From Cryptomeria japonica (Eukaryota; Streptophyta; Pinopsida; Cupressales; Cupressaceae): a stretch of 64,000 nt of DNA. The position numbers were made by a program, and so were the translations under genes. Below, in pieces: positions 12,014 to 24,242 of the stretch. A model generated the notes under the pieces. It saw nothing but the letters and a program-made list of their open reading frames with translations. It searched no databases and was not told where the DNA came from. The stretch lies in contig NC_081409.1 in assembly GCF_030272615.1 (NCBI RefSeq), positions 19,222,260 through 19,286,259 on the forward strand, given 5' to 3'. The stretch's first letter is position 1, and each line of letters begins with the position of its first letter.

Positions 12014-13020
12014 CTACTTTGGAGATCCAGCAGCATTCACCGGCAAGCAGTAATCTGTGCAACAGTTACTGGTATATGGTTAACCAGCATGATATAATGT
12101 TCATCAGTACCTGGAATGACATGGAAGACACTTGGTAATGTCGAAGACATCATGTGGACACTTTATTTTGAAGAAATAATCATTGGTATAGTCATATTTG
12201 CATATTTGCTTTTACCGGCAAATAGGTCTAGGTTATCTAGGGTTACACCGACAGGTTTATCTTTTCCAGATCAGCATGGCATACTATGGAGATGATTTAT
12301 TATTGTTGCAAATGCATTAAGCCAACATGTTTAATCGGTTATTGCATTGGATATCATATTATTTGTAAAATGTTTTTATTGTAATATCTTGTAGAGCCGA
12401 CCTACTAAAATTGGTCTTAGGGTATGGTATAAATGTAAGATCTTAATTATAAGATCAAGTGTGGAATGCGAAAAAGATTTGAGTGAAGGTATATGCAAGA
12501 TCAAGTAGAGGCATACACGAAGACATCATTTGAAGGTGAAGTTAGGTTTTTGTAGAAGCATATCAGTATTACACCGGTACTGAATCCAGCATATGAAGAT
12601 GCTATTTTATGCAGTACATTCTTATTGGATTTAACCATCCAACTGTAGTCAGTGTGACTCCCATTTGTGATTGAGCAGTGAGCTCTAGGCTATTGGCCTT
12701 TCTGCATGTGCAGACCCCTTTTGTACACTTACTATCTGCAGTAGTATCATCTGATTGTGGGTAAGGTTTCCCACCGTGGTTTTTCCCCTTACAGGGTTTC
12801 TACATACAAATATTGGTGTCATGTGTTGTGGATGACTTTATGTTTATGTTTCATGCATTAATCCTTACCGATATAGCGATTTACTATTAACACTATCTAC
12901 CGGCATACTTAACTAGTTTACCGGCATTAAGCATTAAGTTGGATAATTAGTTTTTGGTTTGAATTTATTAGACAACTGATTCACCCCCCCCCCCCTCTCA
13001 GTTGTCTCTGGGACCTAACA
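11974..13020 (+). repeat. E1 3' LTR
   Basis: Matches the 5' LTR and ends CCTAACA, followed by the ATAAG duplication. Its first two bases are TA rather than TG, a point change at the terminus that integrase would have to recognise. A poly-C run precedes the end. It includes the palindrome CTGCATGTGCAG near 12702-12713. Confidence 0.94.
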
Positions 13021-13436
13021 ATAAGAAGCATTCTTAGATTGAGTAAATATTATGAATAAGTTAGGAGAGTTGATTTTGAAAGACTTGCCACAAATAGACT
13101 TAAATTTCTTTGGAGAAGGAGTAGCTGCAATCATGTAAATGACTAGTCTATTAGGCCTTTTAGAGGCGATGGAGATAATGATAATATTCATGAAATTTTC
13201 ATCCTTAATAGGAGAAGAGTATAAATATGTATCAATCTTAGTAAACTTACGATCGGTAGGAGATACCTCTGAGAAATCATCCAGTGCATCATCCAACATA
13301 TCAAAATCATCCTTTGAGAAAACCTTATCGAATGCATCAAACCCTCAAAGGAAGAGTTCTGACATAAGGCATTCATGTCGAGTTCACCAAAATACAGAGT
13401 AGGGGATTCAATACCCTTGAGATGATGAGATCTCAA
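13021..13436 (-). pseudogene. Unrecognised ORF fragment interrupted by E1
   Basis: Two overlapping minus frames join by a shift near 13300 into one protein-like stretch: SPTLYFGELDMNALCQ, then DDFSEVSPTDRKFTKIDTYLYSS, SIASKRPNRLVIYMIAATPSPKKFKS and NSPNLFIIFTQSKNASY. It has balanced, protein-like composition, unlike neighbouring frames. I do not recognise a domain. At its 3' end E1 interrupts it: after removing E1 and one ATAAG the frame appears to run on for about a dozen codons at 6325-6362. It may belong to the gypsy relic at 1450-5040 or to an older element. Confidence 0.45.
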
Positions 13437-15876
13437 GGAGAAAATAATCCCAACGCTACCTCACTTAATTGGTGCTTTGGTGAGCTAGGAAGGTCAATAT
13501 AGAAGAAAGGAATTAACTATACTATACCTATAAACAAAAAATATTAAATTATAGAAGAATATGAGATGATAAAAATATTTTGATTACAAGAATAAAAAAC
13601 TCACAAAACACAAATCTTACCACTAAACTGGTGAACCCTCGACCTCAAACACCAATGCATCATAGGGACATCTACACATGACAATGTCATTTGTATAGCC
13701 AAAGAACAAAAAATGCTAGACATCACTCCGGAAACAACTCCAAGCTCCTCGAAATTGTTCATCACCTACACACACTCGAACAAGGAAAAATGTTGGGGTT
13801 GTATAGGTGTTTGCCTCAATCAAACCCTCATTTTAGTATTTCCACCTCCATATACATCCAGATACATAGATTGGATAAAATAAAATATAGATTGTGTAAT
13901 AGAAACAAAGGCCACTTAATGGAGTAAAACCCCTATTATAAGAGATACAATGATAAATAGATCAAATGCAACTAGATAATAGATTCACTTAGAGATTTTG
14001 ATAAGACTAGATCATAATAGATGTATGAGATAAGAAAGAAGAAGAGCATTACATAACAAGACCCCTCTCTTGAGATGACAACATGGTTGTGCTTGAGAGA
14101 AGAGTAAGTTGCTATAAGATCACATGTGTATTTCCATAAAGTTTCACTACAGATGTGAGAGAAAGAGATTCAAGAGTGTGATTGAGTAAAAATAAGAGAG
14201 AAAGGAGAGTTTGGTTTCTCAGAATGGGCGGAAAGAGCCATTTTAGATGTGTCCCAGCAAAGGGAAACATGTTGAAAGAAGCCTGATGTGGAATAACCTT
14301 GTTTGAATCTGAAATCTTCTCGATATGTTTGCAGGTTGCACAGATGTCTACATGTTGTGTTCCTCTCTAACCAAATTAATCCCAAATTTGGATCAGGAGT
14401 TGCTAATGCCACTTCATCTTTAGAATCAATGAAATCATAATGATAAAATCTCAATCATGGATTTTTGTCATAAATGCATCAGTCTGAATGCGAAAGTTTC
14501 ATAAATGCAGTGGGTGCAATTTGCGACATTGCAAGGCCTAAATATAGTGTCATAAATTATAACCTTGTACAATTTACATCAATTTGTGTCCATACCTTAG
14601 TGTGTCCCATTTTAACTCTCATCCAATCCTATTTCCAACTTTATAACCTTGAAACTAATGTCATTTGTTTGCATGGTGATTTGAACCCGTGTCTCAAATT
14701 GAATGCACTGTGCCCAAATTTGAATATAATGATGCCCACTTCCCACGAGTCGGTTCCCAATCATGATGCCTCTATTTAACCATTGGAGGTCGGCCTAATT
14801 GGTGAAATACCTTGAGAACCCTATATAAGAGCATTATTTCATTCATTTTCATATCTATATCATACATCATCAAGCATTCCACTCACAACCATTCATTGAG
14901 AATCAAAGTGAAATTTCATACCACCATATCTATCAAGCATTCTTCAAGATCTAGACATGATGGAGCAGTAAATTATAACAATATTCATGCAAACATGTGT
15001 TTATTTTTTTATTCCTTTATGTCTTTCCATGTTATATCATGTTATTGCATCAACACTTGTGATCACATTCAAAGATCATTGCATCATCAACCTGTATCAA
15101 CTTCAACAAACTTGAGGTATAATGCTCAAAATTTTACTTCAGCATTTTCGATTCAATTCAAGGGTTAATTTCAAACCCAGGGTTTGACCTAGGAAAACCC
15201 CTATTAACAACATAATTTTTCTTATTTTATATGTAGGTGATAGGTTCAAAAGATATGATTCCAAAATTGGGTAGAGTAAATAGAGAAAATTAGATTTAGC
15301 TTTTGTAGGAGTGAAAAGTGAAGGACAAGGTCGCCCCACACACCTATGTTCGATGATTTTTTGGTGAATCTTTAGGAGACCATTCTAGATTGCATTTTGA
15401 TCCCAAAAGGATATCTATTGTCTGCATCCAACATTCCATGGACAAGATAGCCTGAAGCATCCTTGATCTATCATCATTTCCATAACCCCTATGTTCCTCA
15501 TGGTGTCCATTTTAGGACTATGGCACCCATGTGCGACTATGATGCCCATACTGGGTAGATCCATGTGCAAAAACCAAATCTCAAAATCAAAAAAATTAAA
15601 TGTAGGGTAGAGTTGGATGTCCTACCTCATGTCTTTGGCCACCCTCCTCGACCACTTGCCTTAGGACCTTCATTCTCATGGATTGATATGTGTGTCGGAT
15701 CAACATCCTAACCTTAGTAGAACCCTTTATACTAAAAACAAAAGTTGAATAAGACTAGTGAATAGTGGATTTTTCAATATTGAAAAGGTATGTGTATTTC
15801 TTCAAACCCTAATTTTATAATATTCACTAATCCTTTCATATCTTGAGCTAGAGGACTTTAATTCCCATGTTGTTTG
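13437..15876. other. No gene recognised; left flank of E2
   Basis: Noncoding, AT-rich. Short frames (for example 14474-14779 and 14812-15168) lack recognisable motifs and look accidental. The final bases 15872-15876 (GTTTG) are the left target duplication of E2. Confidence 0.5.
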
Positions 15877-16955
15877 TGTTAGGAACCAGGAAGGACAACT
15901 GAGGGGGGGGGGGGGGGGGGGGTGAATCAGTTGTGAACCAGTTGTCAATAAATTATAACCCAAAATAGACTATTCTAACTTAAACTTAATGCTAGTTAAA
16001 AAAACATGAATGTCGGTAAAATAGATTAACTATTATAGCAGTACCAATGTAACTTAATGCATGAAACAAAAAGGAAAACAACATCCACAACACATGGCAG
16101 ATATTTTGACGTGGAAACCCTATAAGGGGAAAAACCATGGTGGGAAACCTTACCCACAATCAGATGATACTACTGTAGATAGTAAGTGTATACAAATGGG
16201 GTCTGCACATGTAGAAAGGCCAACCACCTAGAGCTCACTGCTCAATCATAAAATAGAAGTCACATTGACTACAGTTGGATGGTTAAATCCAATAACAATG
16301 TACTGCTTCAATATAGCATCTGCAATGCTAGATTCATTATCAGTTTAAGCTTTGAACATGAGTGCCAAACACCTTCATAACCTTTCCTTCAACCTTCAGA
16401 TAATGTCTATGTGATTCACACAAGGATCTACTCACTAAAGACCTAAGACCAAATGTTAAGGTCAGCTCACTAAAGATATTACAATTAAATCAATTACAAA
16501 TAAGTCTTGATGCAATACAATATTTTGGCTCAATACATTTACACAATATCCAGTCAATAAACTATTTCTAAGATGTGTCATGCTGATCTGGAATAGATAT
16601 CATGTACCAGTCCATAAACTAGACCTATCTATCGGTAAAGGCAAATCTGTCAACCCGATTAGACCAATAAGAAAAACACCAAATCCAAACATCCAATCCA
16701 TGTCTTCGACATAACAAAATGATATCCAGATGATAACAAGTTATCATCACTATCAGTGAACCATATAACTTGTCGATGAAGCATATATCAGTGACTGTGC
16801 ATAAGCCACTAACCATGCTGAGACTACAATGTGCTGGTTCAACAATAAGCCAATATAACCATAGTGCCAAATCAACAATGTTTCCAAGAACATAAGTGTT
16901 GACATCAATGACAAAACTAATGCAACACATGAGAAAGTTATCCATAATACCAACA
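15877..16955 (-). repeat. E2 3' LTR
   Basis: On the plus strand it starts TGTTAGG and ends ACCAACA, the reverse complement of an LTR running TGTTGGT...CCTAACA. A run of 20 G at 15903-15922 is the poly-C tract of the LTR end; the other LTR of the same element has only 7. The polypurine tract lies directly to its right. Confidence 0.92.
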
Positions 16956-17162
16956 ATCTCCCCCTTTGGCATTGATGACAACACTAGATGGAAAAACATC
17001 TAAGTGCCAAAAATAGAATGCCAAAAACCAACAATCTCCCAAAATAGATCAATACCAGAAATCAAAACCAAAATACATCTCTCCAAGTAGAATGTTCATC
17101 TCTTCCCAAAGTACAATTTTTTTCCATAGATATCTCTCCCCCTTTGACATCAAATGCCAAAG
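16896..17162 (-). promoter_or_regulatory. E2 D/M/U arm set with two polypurine tracts
   Basis: Reading the minus strand: U at 17143-17162 with its purine tract at 17134-17145, M at 16965-16984 followed by the 3' tract (about 16957-16967), and D inside the LTR at 16896-16915. M and D are complementary at 18 of 20 positions. Confidence 0.78.
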
Positions 17163-17289
17163 CAGTTAAGAATCAAAACCAGAACTTAACATACAACTAA
17201 CTACTCCCCTGAGTAGTAGCTCTCCTTCATCAAAGCCGGAAAAAGATTTTTCTATTAGTCCCTGCCGGTTTGATACCAATCTTCATCAT

Positions 17290-18742
17290 TCAAGTCTTTG
17301 CTGGTGGGGAAATTACCCCAAGCTGCTCTCTGAGATATTTAAATGTTTCCTTAAGCAAAGGCTTTGTAAATATATCTGCAATTTGCTCTTTAGTATTTAC
17401 ATAAACCAATCTCACTTCATTTGCTTCAACATCCTCTTTCAGAAAATTGTACTTAATAGAAACATGCTTTGTTTTAGAGTGAAATACCGAATTATTTGAT
17501 ATATCAATTGCTGCTGAATTATCACAATGAATAATTATCGGTTCTTTGCATTTTACCTTAATATCCTTCAACATTTGATTGATCCATAATACTTGAGTAC
17601 AATTAGTTGCTGCTGCAACATATTTTGCTTCTTGCTGATCCATGAAATCAATCTTCTGCCAAGAAAGAATGCACCGCGAGTGGTACTCTTTCTATCATCT
17701 ACATCTCCTACCCAGTTTGAATCTATATATGCACAGAACTCAAAATTGTCATCCTTAGGATACCATAAACCAAGATTTGTTGTGCCTTGTAGGTACCGGA
17801 AAATCCTTTTTACTACTGATTCATGATTTTCTTTAGGATTGCTTTAAAATATAGATACAATACATACTGCATACATTATATTAGGTCTGGTTTGTGTTAA
17901 ATACAGTAATCCTCCAATCATAGATTTGTACCTTGTCAGATTAATAGGAGATAAATCATCCTTCAATGTCAATTTATGAGTTCTAGTCATAGGAGTACTT
18001 ACCAATTTGGAGTTTTCCATACCAAATTTCTTCAAAAGTTCCTTCAAGTACTTTGTTTGACATATGAATATACCTTTATCTGTTTGATAAATCTACAAAC
18101 CTAGAAAAAAATTTATCTCTCCAATCATAGACATTTTAAATTCTTTTTGCATCTAGTTGGCAAAGTCTTTACATAACTCTTCTTCAGCGCCAAAAATGAT
18201 ATCATCCACAAATACTTCAATAACCAAAATATCATCATTGGTAACTTTGTAAAACAAATTACTATTAGCATTACCTTTTGTGTAACCAAGCTTTAAAAGA
18301 TATTTATCCAATCTAGCATACCAAGCTCTGGGAGCTTGCTTCAATCCATATAAAGCTTTTCTTAACCTACAAACCATATCCTTATCATCTGTCAAAGAAA
18401 ATCCATTAGGTTGTTCAATGTAAACTTCCTCCTCAAGATCTCCATTCAAAAATGCACATTTTACATCCATCTGATAAACTTTATAGTTCTTATGAGCTGC
18501 AAATGCAAGAAATAGTCTAACTGCCTCAATTCTAGCTACCGGTGCAAAAGTTTCATTATAATCAATTCCTTCTTTCTGTGAATAACTTTACAAATTAATC
18601 TTGCTTTGTTTCTGATTACTTCACTATCTTCATTAAGTTTATTTCTAAATACCCATTTAGTTACAATTACATTTTTATCTTTAGGCCAGGGAACTAATGT
18701 CCAAGTATTATTCTTTTTAATATGTTCTAATTCTTCTTTCAT
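17290..18742 (-). pseudogene. E2 RT and RNase H (degenerate)
   Basis: RNase H frame 17290-17643 has YVAAATNCTQVLWINQMLKDIKVK, IHCDNSAAIDISNN and KEQIADIFTKPLLKETFKYLRE; about ten codons before YVAAATN are deleted relative to E3. RT frames at 17844-18047, 18153-18470 and 18536-18742 hold [16 protein letters not shown], the catalytic box [31 protein letters not shown] and [22 protein letters not shown]. The YVDD-type box is intact but stops and shifts separate the blocks. Confidence 0.88.
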
Positions 18743-19042
18743 TGCTTTTATCCAATGTTTATCTTGACATGCTTCAACAATTGATGCTGATTCAACTTAA
18801 AAAATTAAACATACCTCTTCATTTGCCAATCTTCCTCTTGTCATAACACTTTGATTTTTATTTCCAATTATCTAATTCTCTGAATGATTCAATCTTACAT
18901 ACCTTGGTTTATTCTAATTTACATTCACATGTTGTTGTTCTTCAGTCACAGTTGAGTTCTCTGATGATACCGGTGTGACTGGATCTTCACTCTGTACCGA
19001 TGCAATCTGTGTCGGTTAATTTATAATCATTTCAAGTGTCGG

Positions 19043-20086
19043 TTATACAGATCTTGAATCTCCTCTAAAATGTTCATCTATCTTCACATTAGTACTCTCA
19101 ATGTTTTCCTGCAATCTTTTATTATAACATCTATATGCCTTGGTTCTAGTTGAATAACCAAGATATATTCCTTCATCACTTCTGGGATCAAATTTTCCAA
19201 TATACTCATCTCTCCTAATATAACATTTGCTTCCAAATATTCTAAAGTACTTAAGAGAAGGAGTATGACCAAACCATAGTTCATAAGGGGTCTTACCGGT
19301 TTCACTTTTGATGTGAACTCTGTTGAAAGTATACACCGTTGTATTGATTGCTTCTCTCGAGTACACATGAGGTATATTTGCTTCCATCATCATGGTTCTT
19401 GTTGCATCCAAAATAGTTTTGTTCTTCCTTTCCACAACTCCATTATGTTGGGGTGTCTGGGGTGTTGATAGTTGTCTTTTGATTCCATTTACTTCATAGA
19501 ATGAATTAAATTATCTAGATGTAAATTCTCCTCTTTGATTAGATCTCAAACATTTGATTTTCTTGTCGGTTTCATTCTCTACCATTGCCTTGTATATCTT
19601 CAATTTCCCAAAAGCTTTTGATTTCTCCCTGAGAAAGGTAACCCAACACATTCTAGAATAATCATCAATTATTAGCATAAAGTATCTATCTCCCTGAAGA
19701 CTTCTTGTTCTTGCTGGACCACATAAATTAGTATGAATTAAATCAAGAATATTATTGGATTTCTCAGAAATTCTTTTAAACGTTGTTCTAACTTGCTTTC
19801 CCATTTGACATTCCTTACATACCAGATTATGAGGTTTCACAATCTTAGGTATATCCCTTACTACCTTAGTTGAACTAATCTTGACAATGCAATCAAAATT
19901 CACATGACAGAGTCTTTTATGCCATAACCAACTTTCATCAATGTGAGCAATCAAATATGTCTTATTGTTGGTATTCAAGTGAAAGATTTTACCTTTAGTC
20001 TGATTACTGGTAGCAATCTCCAATCCAGTTTTGTTTATGATTTTGCATTTTCCATTCTTGAATTGTAACTGAAATCCTTTTTCCAC
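19043..20086 (-). pseudogene. E2 integrase (degenerate)
   Basis: Frame 19511-20086 has the zinc segment WHKRLCHVNFD...CKECQMGKQ with all ligands, the core LIIDDYSRMCWVTFLREKSKAFGK and KCLRSNQRGEF, where the second acidic residue region (S-D-Q-G-G) has become S-N-Q-R-G. Frame 19043-19435 carries the last catalytic Glu region (MERKNKTILDATRTMMMEANIPH) and the C-terminal [21 protein letters not shown] stop near 19514 separates them. The Asp-to-Asn change would inactivate catalysis. Confidence 0.86.
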
Positions 20087-20188
20087 TAACTAGCCAATAC
20101 TCAAGAGATTATGCTTTAAACATTCTACAAAATAAACATTGCCAGTATTGTGCTTACCATCCAAATATATAGTGCCTCTTCCTTTGAT

Positions 20189-20684
20189 TTAAAAAGCTTT
20201 ATCATTTGCATATCTTACTAGACCTCCATGAATTTCCTGTAACGATAAGAATTTTCTTTTATCACCAGTCATATGATGTGAGCATCCACTATCTAAAATC
20301 CATTCATCCTTTTCTTCAATTTTTGCTGCCAGTGCCTGCTCTACCAGTTTGACAATAGGTGTCGGTTGATCTTCTTTTATTGCAACAAATTCCCATCCAC
20401 TATCCATTGGATCTTCATCTAAATCATTTGTAACACCTTCATCTGCATAGTAACATGACTTGTCTCTGTTTTTATTAAATATGTATCTCTGATATTCAGA
20501 GTTAGGCTTATATGTTCTTTTTGCTTCCTCCCTTAGTCTTGCATGTCTATCAGGAAAACCTAGAAGCCATATGACCAACTTTAGTGCAATTAAAACATTT
20601 GAAAGGTGCTTTATCTTCATACTTACTTCCTGCTAGACCTTTAGGCATCTTCCTTGCAAATAGTGCTTAATGTTCTTCAAGTTC
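20189..20684 (-). pseudogene. E2 protease and end of Gag (degenerate, cut by E3)
   Basis: Contains WILDSGCSHHMTGDKRKF (protease active site D-S-G intact) and, upstream, a Gag C-terminal basic region (RHARLREEAKRTYKPNSEYQRY). The zinc knuckle is disrupted by a frameshift near 20560. The reading frame then stops at the E3 insertion; the rest of Gag is at 34872-35097 and 35872-36393. Confidence 0.85.
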
Positions 20685-21816
20685 TATTAGGTCCCAGGAA
20701 GGACAACTGAGAAGGGGGGGTGAATCAGTTGTTAACCAGTTCTCAATAATTTATAAACAAAATGCAAATTGTTCCAACTTAAACTTAATGTCGGTAAACC
20801 AAAGTTAAGTGCCGGTAAAATAGATTAACAGTTATAGCAGTACCGATATAACTTAATGCATTAAATAGAAAGAGGAACAACATCCACAACACATAACATA
20901 GAGATTTTGACGTGGAAACCTGGTAAGGGAAAAACTATGGTGGGAAACCTTACCCACAATCATATGATATTACTGCAGATAGTATGTGTATACAAATGGG
21001 GTCTGCACATGCAGAAAGGCCAACTGCCTAGAGCTCACTGCTCAATCACAAAATAGGATTCACACTGACTACACAATTGGATGGTTAAATCCAATGATAA
21101 TGTACTGCTCAAAATAGCATCTCCAATGTTGGATTCAGTACCGGTTTAAGCTCTGAACATGAGTGTCAAAACACCTTCATAACCTTCCTTCAACCTTCAA
21201 ATAATGTATGTTTGATTCACACAGGGATCTGCTTATTTTCACTATTCAATATCCACACTCACTCATGATTATGATCTTCAATAAGATCTTACAATCATAT
21301 ATACAAAACCTAAGACCAAATGTATAGGTCGGCTCACTAAAGATATTACAATTAAATCAATTACAAATAAGTCTTGATGTGATACAACATGTCGACTCAA
21401 TACATTTACCACATTAACCAATCAATAAAACAATCTCCATAACGTGTCGTGCTGCTCTGGAATACCGGTCCATAACCTAGACTTATCTGTCGGTAAAGGC
21501 AAATCTATCAACCTGATTTGACCAATAAGCAAAACACCAAAACCAAACTTCCAATCCATGTCTTCGACATAAGCAAATGATCTCCAGGTGATAACAAGTC
21601 ATCATCGATTCTGGTGAACCATAAAACTTGTTGGTAAACATATACCAGTGACTATGCATAAGCCACTAACCATACCGGTGAACCATATTGCCGGTTCAAC
21701 AGTAAACCAATATAACCATAATACCAAAACAACAATGTAGACCTCCAAGAAGATAAGTGTTGACATCAATAACAAAATAAATGCAACACATGACGAAGTC
21801 ATCCATAATACCAACA
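20685..21816 (-). repeat. E3 3' LTR
   Basis: Plus-strand start TATTAGGTCCC, where the sister LTR has TGTTAGGTCCC: the terminal CA of the element's LTR has become TA. The plus-strand right end is ACCAACA, next to the polypurine tract. It contains the reverse complement of the conserved GCCTTTCTGCATGTGCAGAC palindrome near 21002-21020. Confidence 0.93.
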
Positions 21817-22022
21817 ATCTCCCCCTTTGGCATTGATGGAAACACTAGATGGAAAAACATCTAATTGCCAAAAACAAAATGCCAAAAACCAATAGACCAA
21901 CAATCTCTCATAAATAGATCAATACAAAGTTTGTTACAGAACCAAAACCAAAAGTATATCACTCCCCCAAGGAATAATGTTTTTCCATAGATATCTCTCC
22001 CCCTTTTACATCAAATGCCAAA
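21757..22022 (-). promoter_or_regulatory. E3 D/M/U arm set with two polypurine tracts
   Basis: On the minus strand, U is at 22004-22022 with its purine tract at 21995-22006, M at 21826-21845 followed by the 3' tract (about 21818-21828), and D in the LTR at 21757-21776. M has one more change here than in E2 (the plus strand reads GATGGAAACAC instead of GATGACAACAC), weakening the stem. Confidence 0.75.
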
Positions 22023-22181
22023 GCAGTTTAAGAATTCAGAACTTAACATTCAACCAACTACTCCCCCTGAGAAGTAGCTCTCCTCCATCAAAGCTGGAAA
22101 AAGATTTTTCTGTTTAGTTGTTGCCGGTTTGATGCCAATCTTCAACATCTAAGTCTCTTTCGGTGGGGAAATTACCCCAAG

Positions 22182-23843
22182 CTACTCTTTGAGATATTCA
22201 AATGTTTCCTTAGGCAAAGGCTTTGTAAAGATATCTGCAATTGTCTCTTTGGTATTCACGTAAACCAATCTCACTTCATTTGCTTCAACATTCTCTTTCA
22301 AAAAATTGTACTTAATAGAAACATGATTTGTCTTAGAGTGAAATACCGGATTCTTTGATATATCAATTGCTGTTGAATTATCACAATAAATGATTATTGG
22401 TTCTTTGCATTTTACCTTTATATCCTTCAACATTTTCTTAATCCATAATACCTGAGTACATTTAGTTGTTGTTGTTGCAACATATTTTGATTTTCTTGTT
22501 GATAAAGATGTACAAGTCTTCTTCTTGCTGATCCATGAAATCAATCTGCTACCAAGAAATAATGCACCACCAGTGGTACTCTTTCTGTCATCTACATCTC
22601 CTACCCAATTTGCATCGGTGTATGCACATAAATCAAAATTTTCATCTTTAGGATATCATAGACCAAGATTTGTTGTGCCTTGTAGGTACCGAAAAATCTT
22701 CTTAACTGTTGATTCATGACTTTCTTTAGGATTGCTTTGAAATCTTGAAACAATACATACTGCATTCATTATATCAGGTCTTGTTTGTGTCAAATACAGT
22801 AAACCTCCAATCATAGATTTGTACCTTGTCAGATTAATAGGAGCTGAATCATCCTTAAATGTCAATTTATCAGTTGTAGTCATAGGACTGTTTACTGGTT
22901 TGAAATTTTCCATACCAAATTTCTTCAAGAGTTCTTTCAAGTACTTTGTTTGACTTATGAATATACCTTTATCTGTTTGTGAAATCTGCAAACCTAGAAA
23001 GAATTTTATCTCTTCAATTATAGACATTTCAAATTCTTCCTACATCTTGTTAGCAAAGACCTTACATAATCCATCTTCACCTCCAAAAATGATATCATCT
23101 GCAAAGACTTCAATAACCAGAATATAATCATTGGTAACCTTGTAATACAAATTGTAGTCAACATTACCTTTTGTGTAACCAAGCTTCAAAAGATACTTAT
23201 CCAATCTAGCATACCAAGCTCTGGGAGCTTGCTTCAAGCCATATAAAGTTTTCCTTAACCTGCAAACCATATCCTTATTATCTATCAAAAAAAATCCATC
23301 AGGTTGTTCAATGTAAACTTCCTCCTGAAGATCTCCAATAAAAAATGCACATTTTACATCCATCTGATATACTTTATAGTTCTTATAGGCTACAAATGCA
23401 AGAAATAGTCTAACTGCCTCAATTCTGGCTACCAGTGCAAAGGTTTCATTCTAATCTATTCCTTCTTTCTGTGAATAACCTTTACAAACTAATCTTGCTT
23501 TGTTCTTGATTACTTCTCCATCCTCATTAAGTTTATTCTTATATACCCATTTAGTTCCAATTACATTTTTGTCTTTAGGTCGGGGAACTAATGTCCAAGT
23601 ATTGTTCTTTTCAATTTGTTCTAATTCATCTTCCATTGCTTTTATCCAATGTTCATCTTTACATGATTCAATAACAGATGTTGGTTCAATTTGAGAAATT
23701 AAACATACATCTTCATTTTCCAGTCTTCCTCTAGTCATAACACCTTGATTCTTGTTTCCAATTATCTGATTCTCTGAATGATTCAATCTTACATACCTGG
23801 GTTTATTCTGATTAACATTCACAGGCTGTTGTTCTTTAGTCAT
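22182..23843 (-). pseudogene. E3 RT and RNase H (degenerate)
   Basis: RNase H frame 22182-22544 has LISWISKKKTC, IYCDNSTAIDISKNPVFHSKT and IADIFTKPLPKETFEYLKE. RT frames 22656-23027, 23040-23363 and 23451-23843 hold [34 protein letters not shown] and [25 protein letters not shown]. The catalytic box reads [12 protein letters not shown], with Val changed to Ala before the two Asp residues, which themselves remain. Single stops lie between the frames. Confidence 0.88.
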
Positions 23844-23885
23844 AGTTGAGTTTTTTGATGATGTTGGTGTGACTGGGTCTTCAAT

Positions 23886-24239
23886 CTATACCACTGCAAT
23901 CTGTGTTGGTTGATCTATGGTCATTTCAACTGCCAGTTCCATAGATCTTGAATCTCCTCTAAAGCATTCATCTATCTTCACATTAGTGCTCTCAATGATT
24001 TTCTGTAACCTTTTATTATAACATCTATATACCTTACTTCTAGAAGAATAGCCAAGAAATATTCCTTCATCACTTCTAGGATCAAATTTGCCAATATACT
24101 CATCTCTTCTAATATAACATTTGCTTCCAGATATTCTAAAGTAATTAAGAGTAGGAATATGACCAAACCATAGTTCATAAGGGGTCTTACCGGTTTCACT
24201 TTTGATGTGAACTCTATTGAAAGTATAAACCGTTGTATT
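23886..24239 (-). pseudogene. E3 integrase, C-terminal piece (left of E4)
   Basis: Carries [61 protein letters not shown] and the linker to RT. The frame ends abruptly at the E4 junction; bases 24240-24242 are extra. The rest of the domain is at 31614-32283. Compared with E2, about 13 bases that should lie at this junction are missing. Confidence 0.85.
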
Positions 24240-24242
24240 CAC

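Larger units (their letters stand above)
6368..13020 (+). mobile_element. E1: complete but inactive Ty1/copia LTR retrotransposon (Sirevirus-like)
   Basis: Two LTRs (6368-7426 and 11974-13020) flank a gag-pol region in the order Gag, protease, integrase, RT, RNase H, which defines copia. The element is bounded by a perfect 5-bp target duplication, ATAAG, at 6363-6367 and 13021-13025. A primer-binding site complementary to initiator tRNA-Met follows the left LTR and a polypurine tract precedes the right LTR. The coding region carries several stops and at least two frameshifts, so it is not autonomous. The wording of Gag, protease and pre-integrase segments resembles the Sirevirus lineage; that is family knowledge applied by eye. 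Confidence 0.95.

Noticed and set aside
20685-20686. Altered LTR termini (TA for TG at 11974; CA to TA at the element end of 20685) as a shared functional feature
   Set aside because: They are at opposite ends of the LTR in element orientation, so they are independent point changes, not a common signal.
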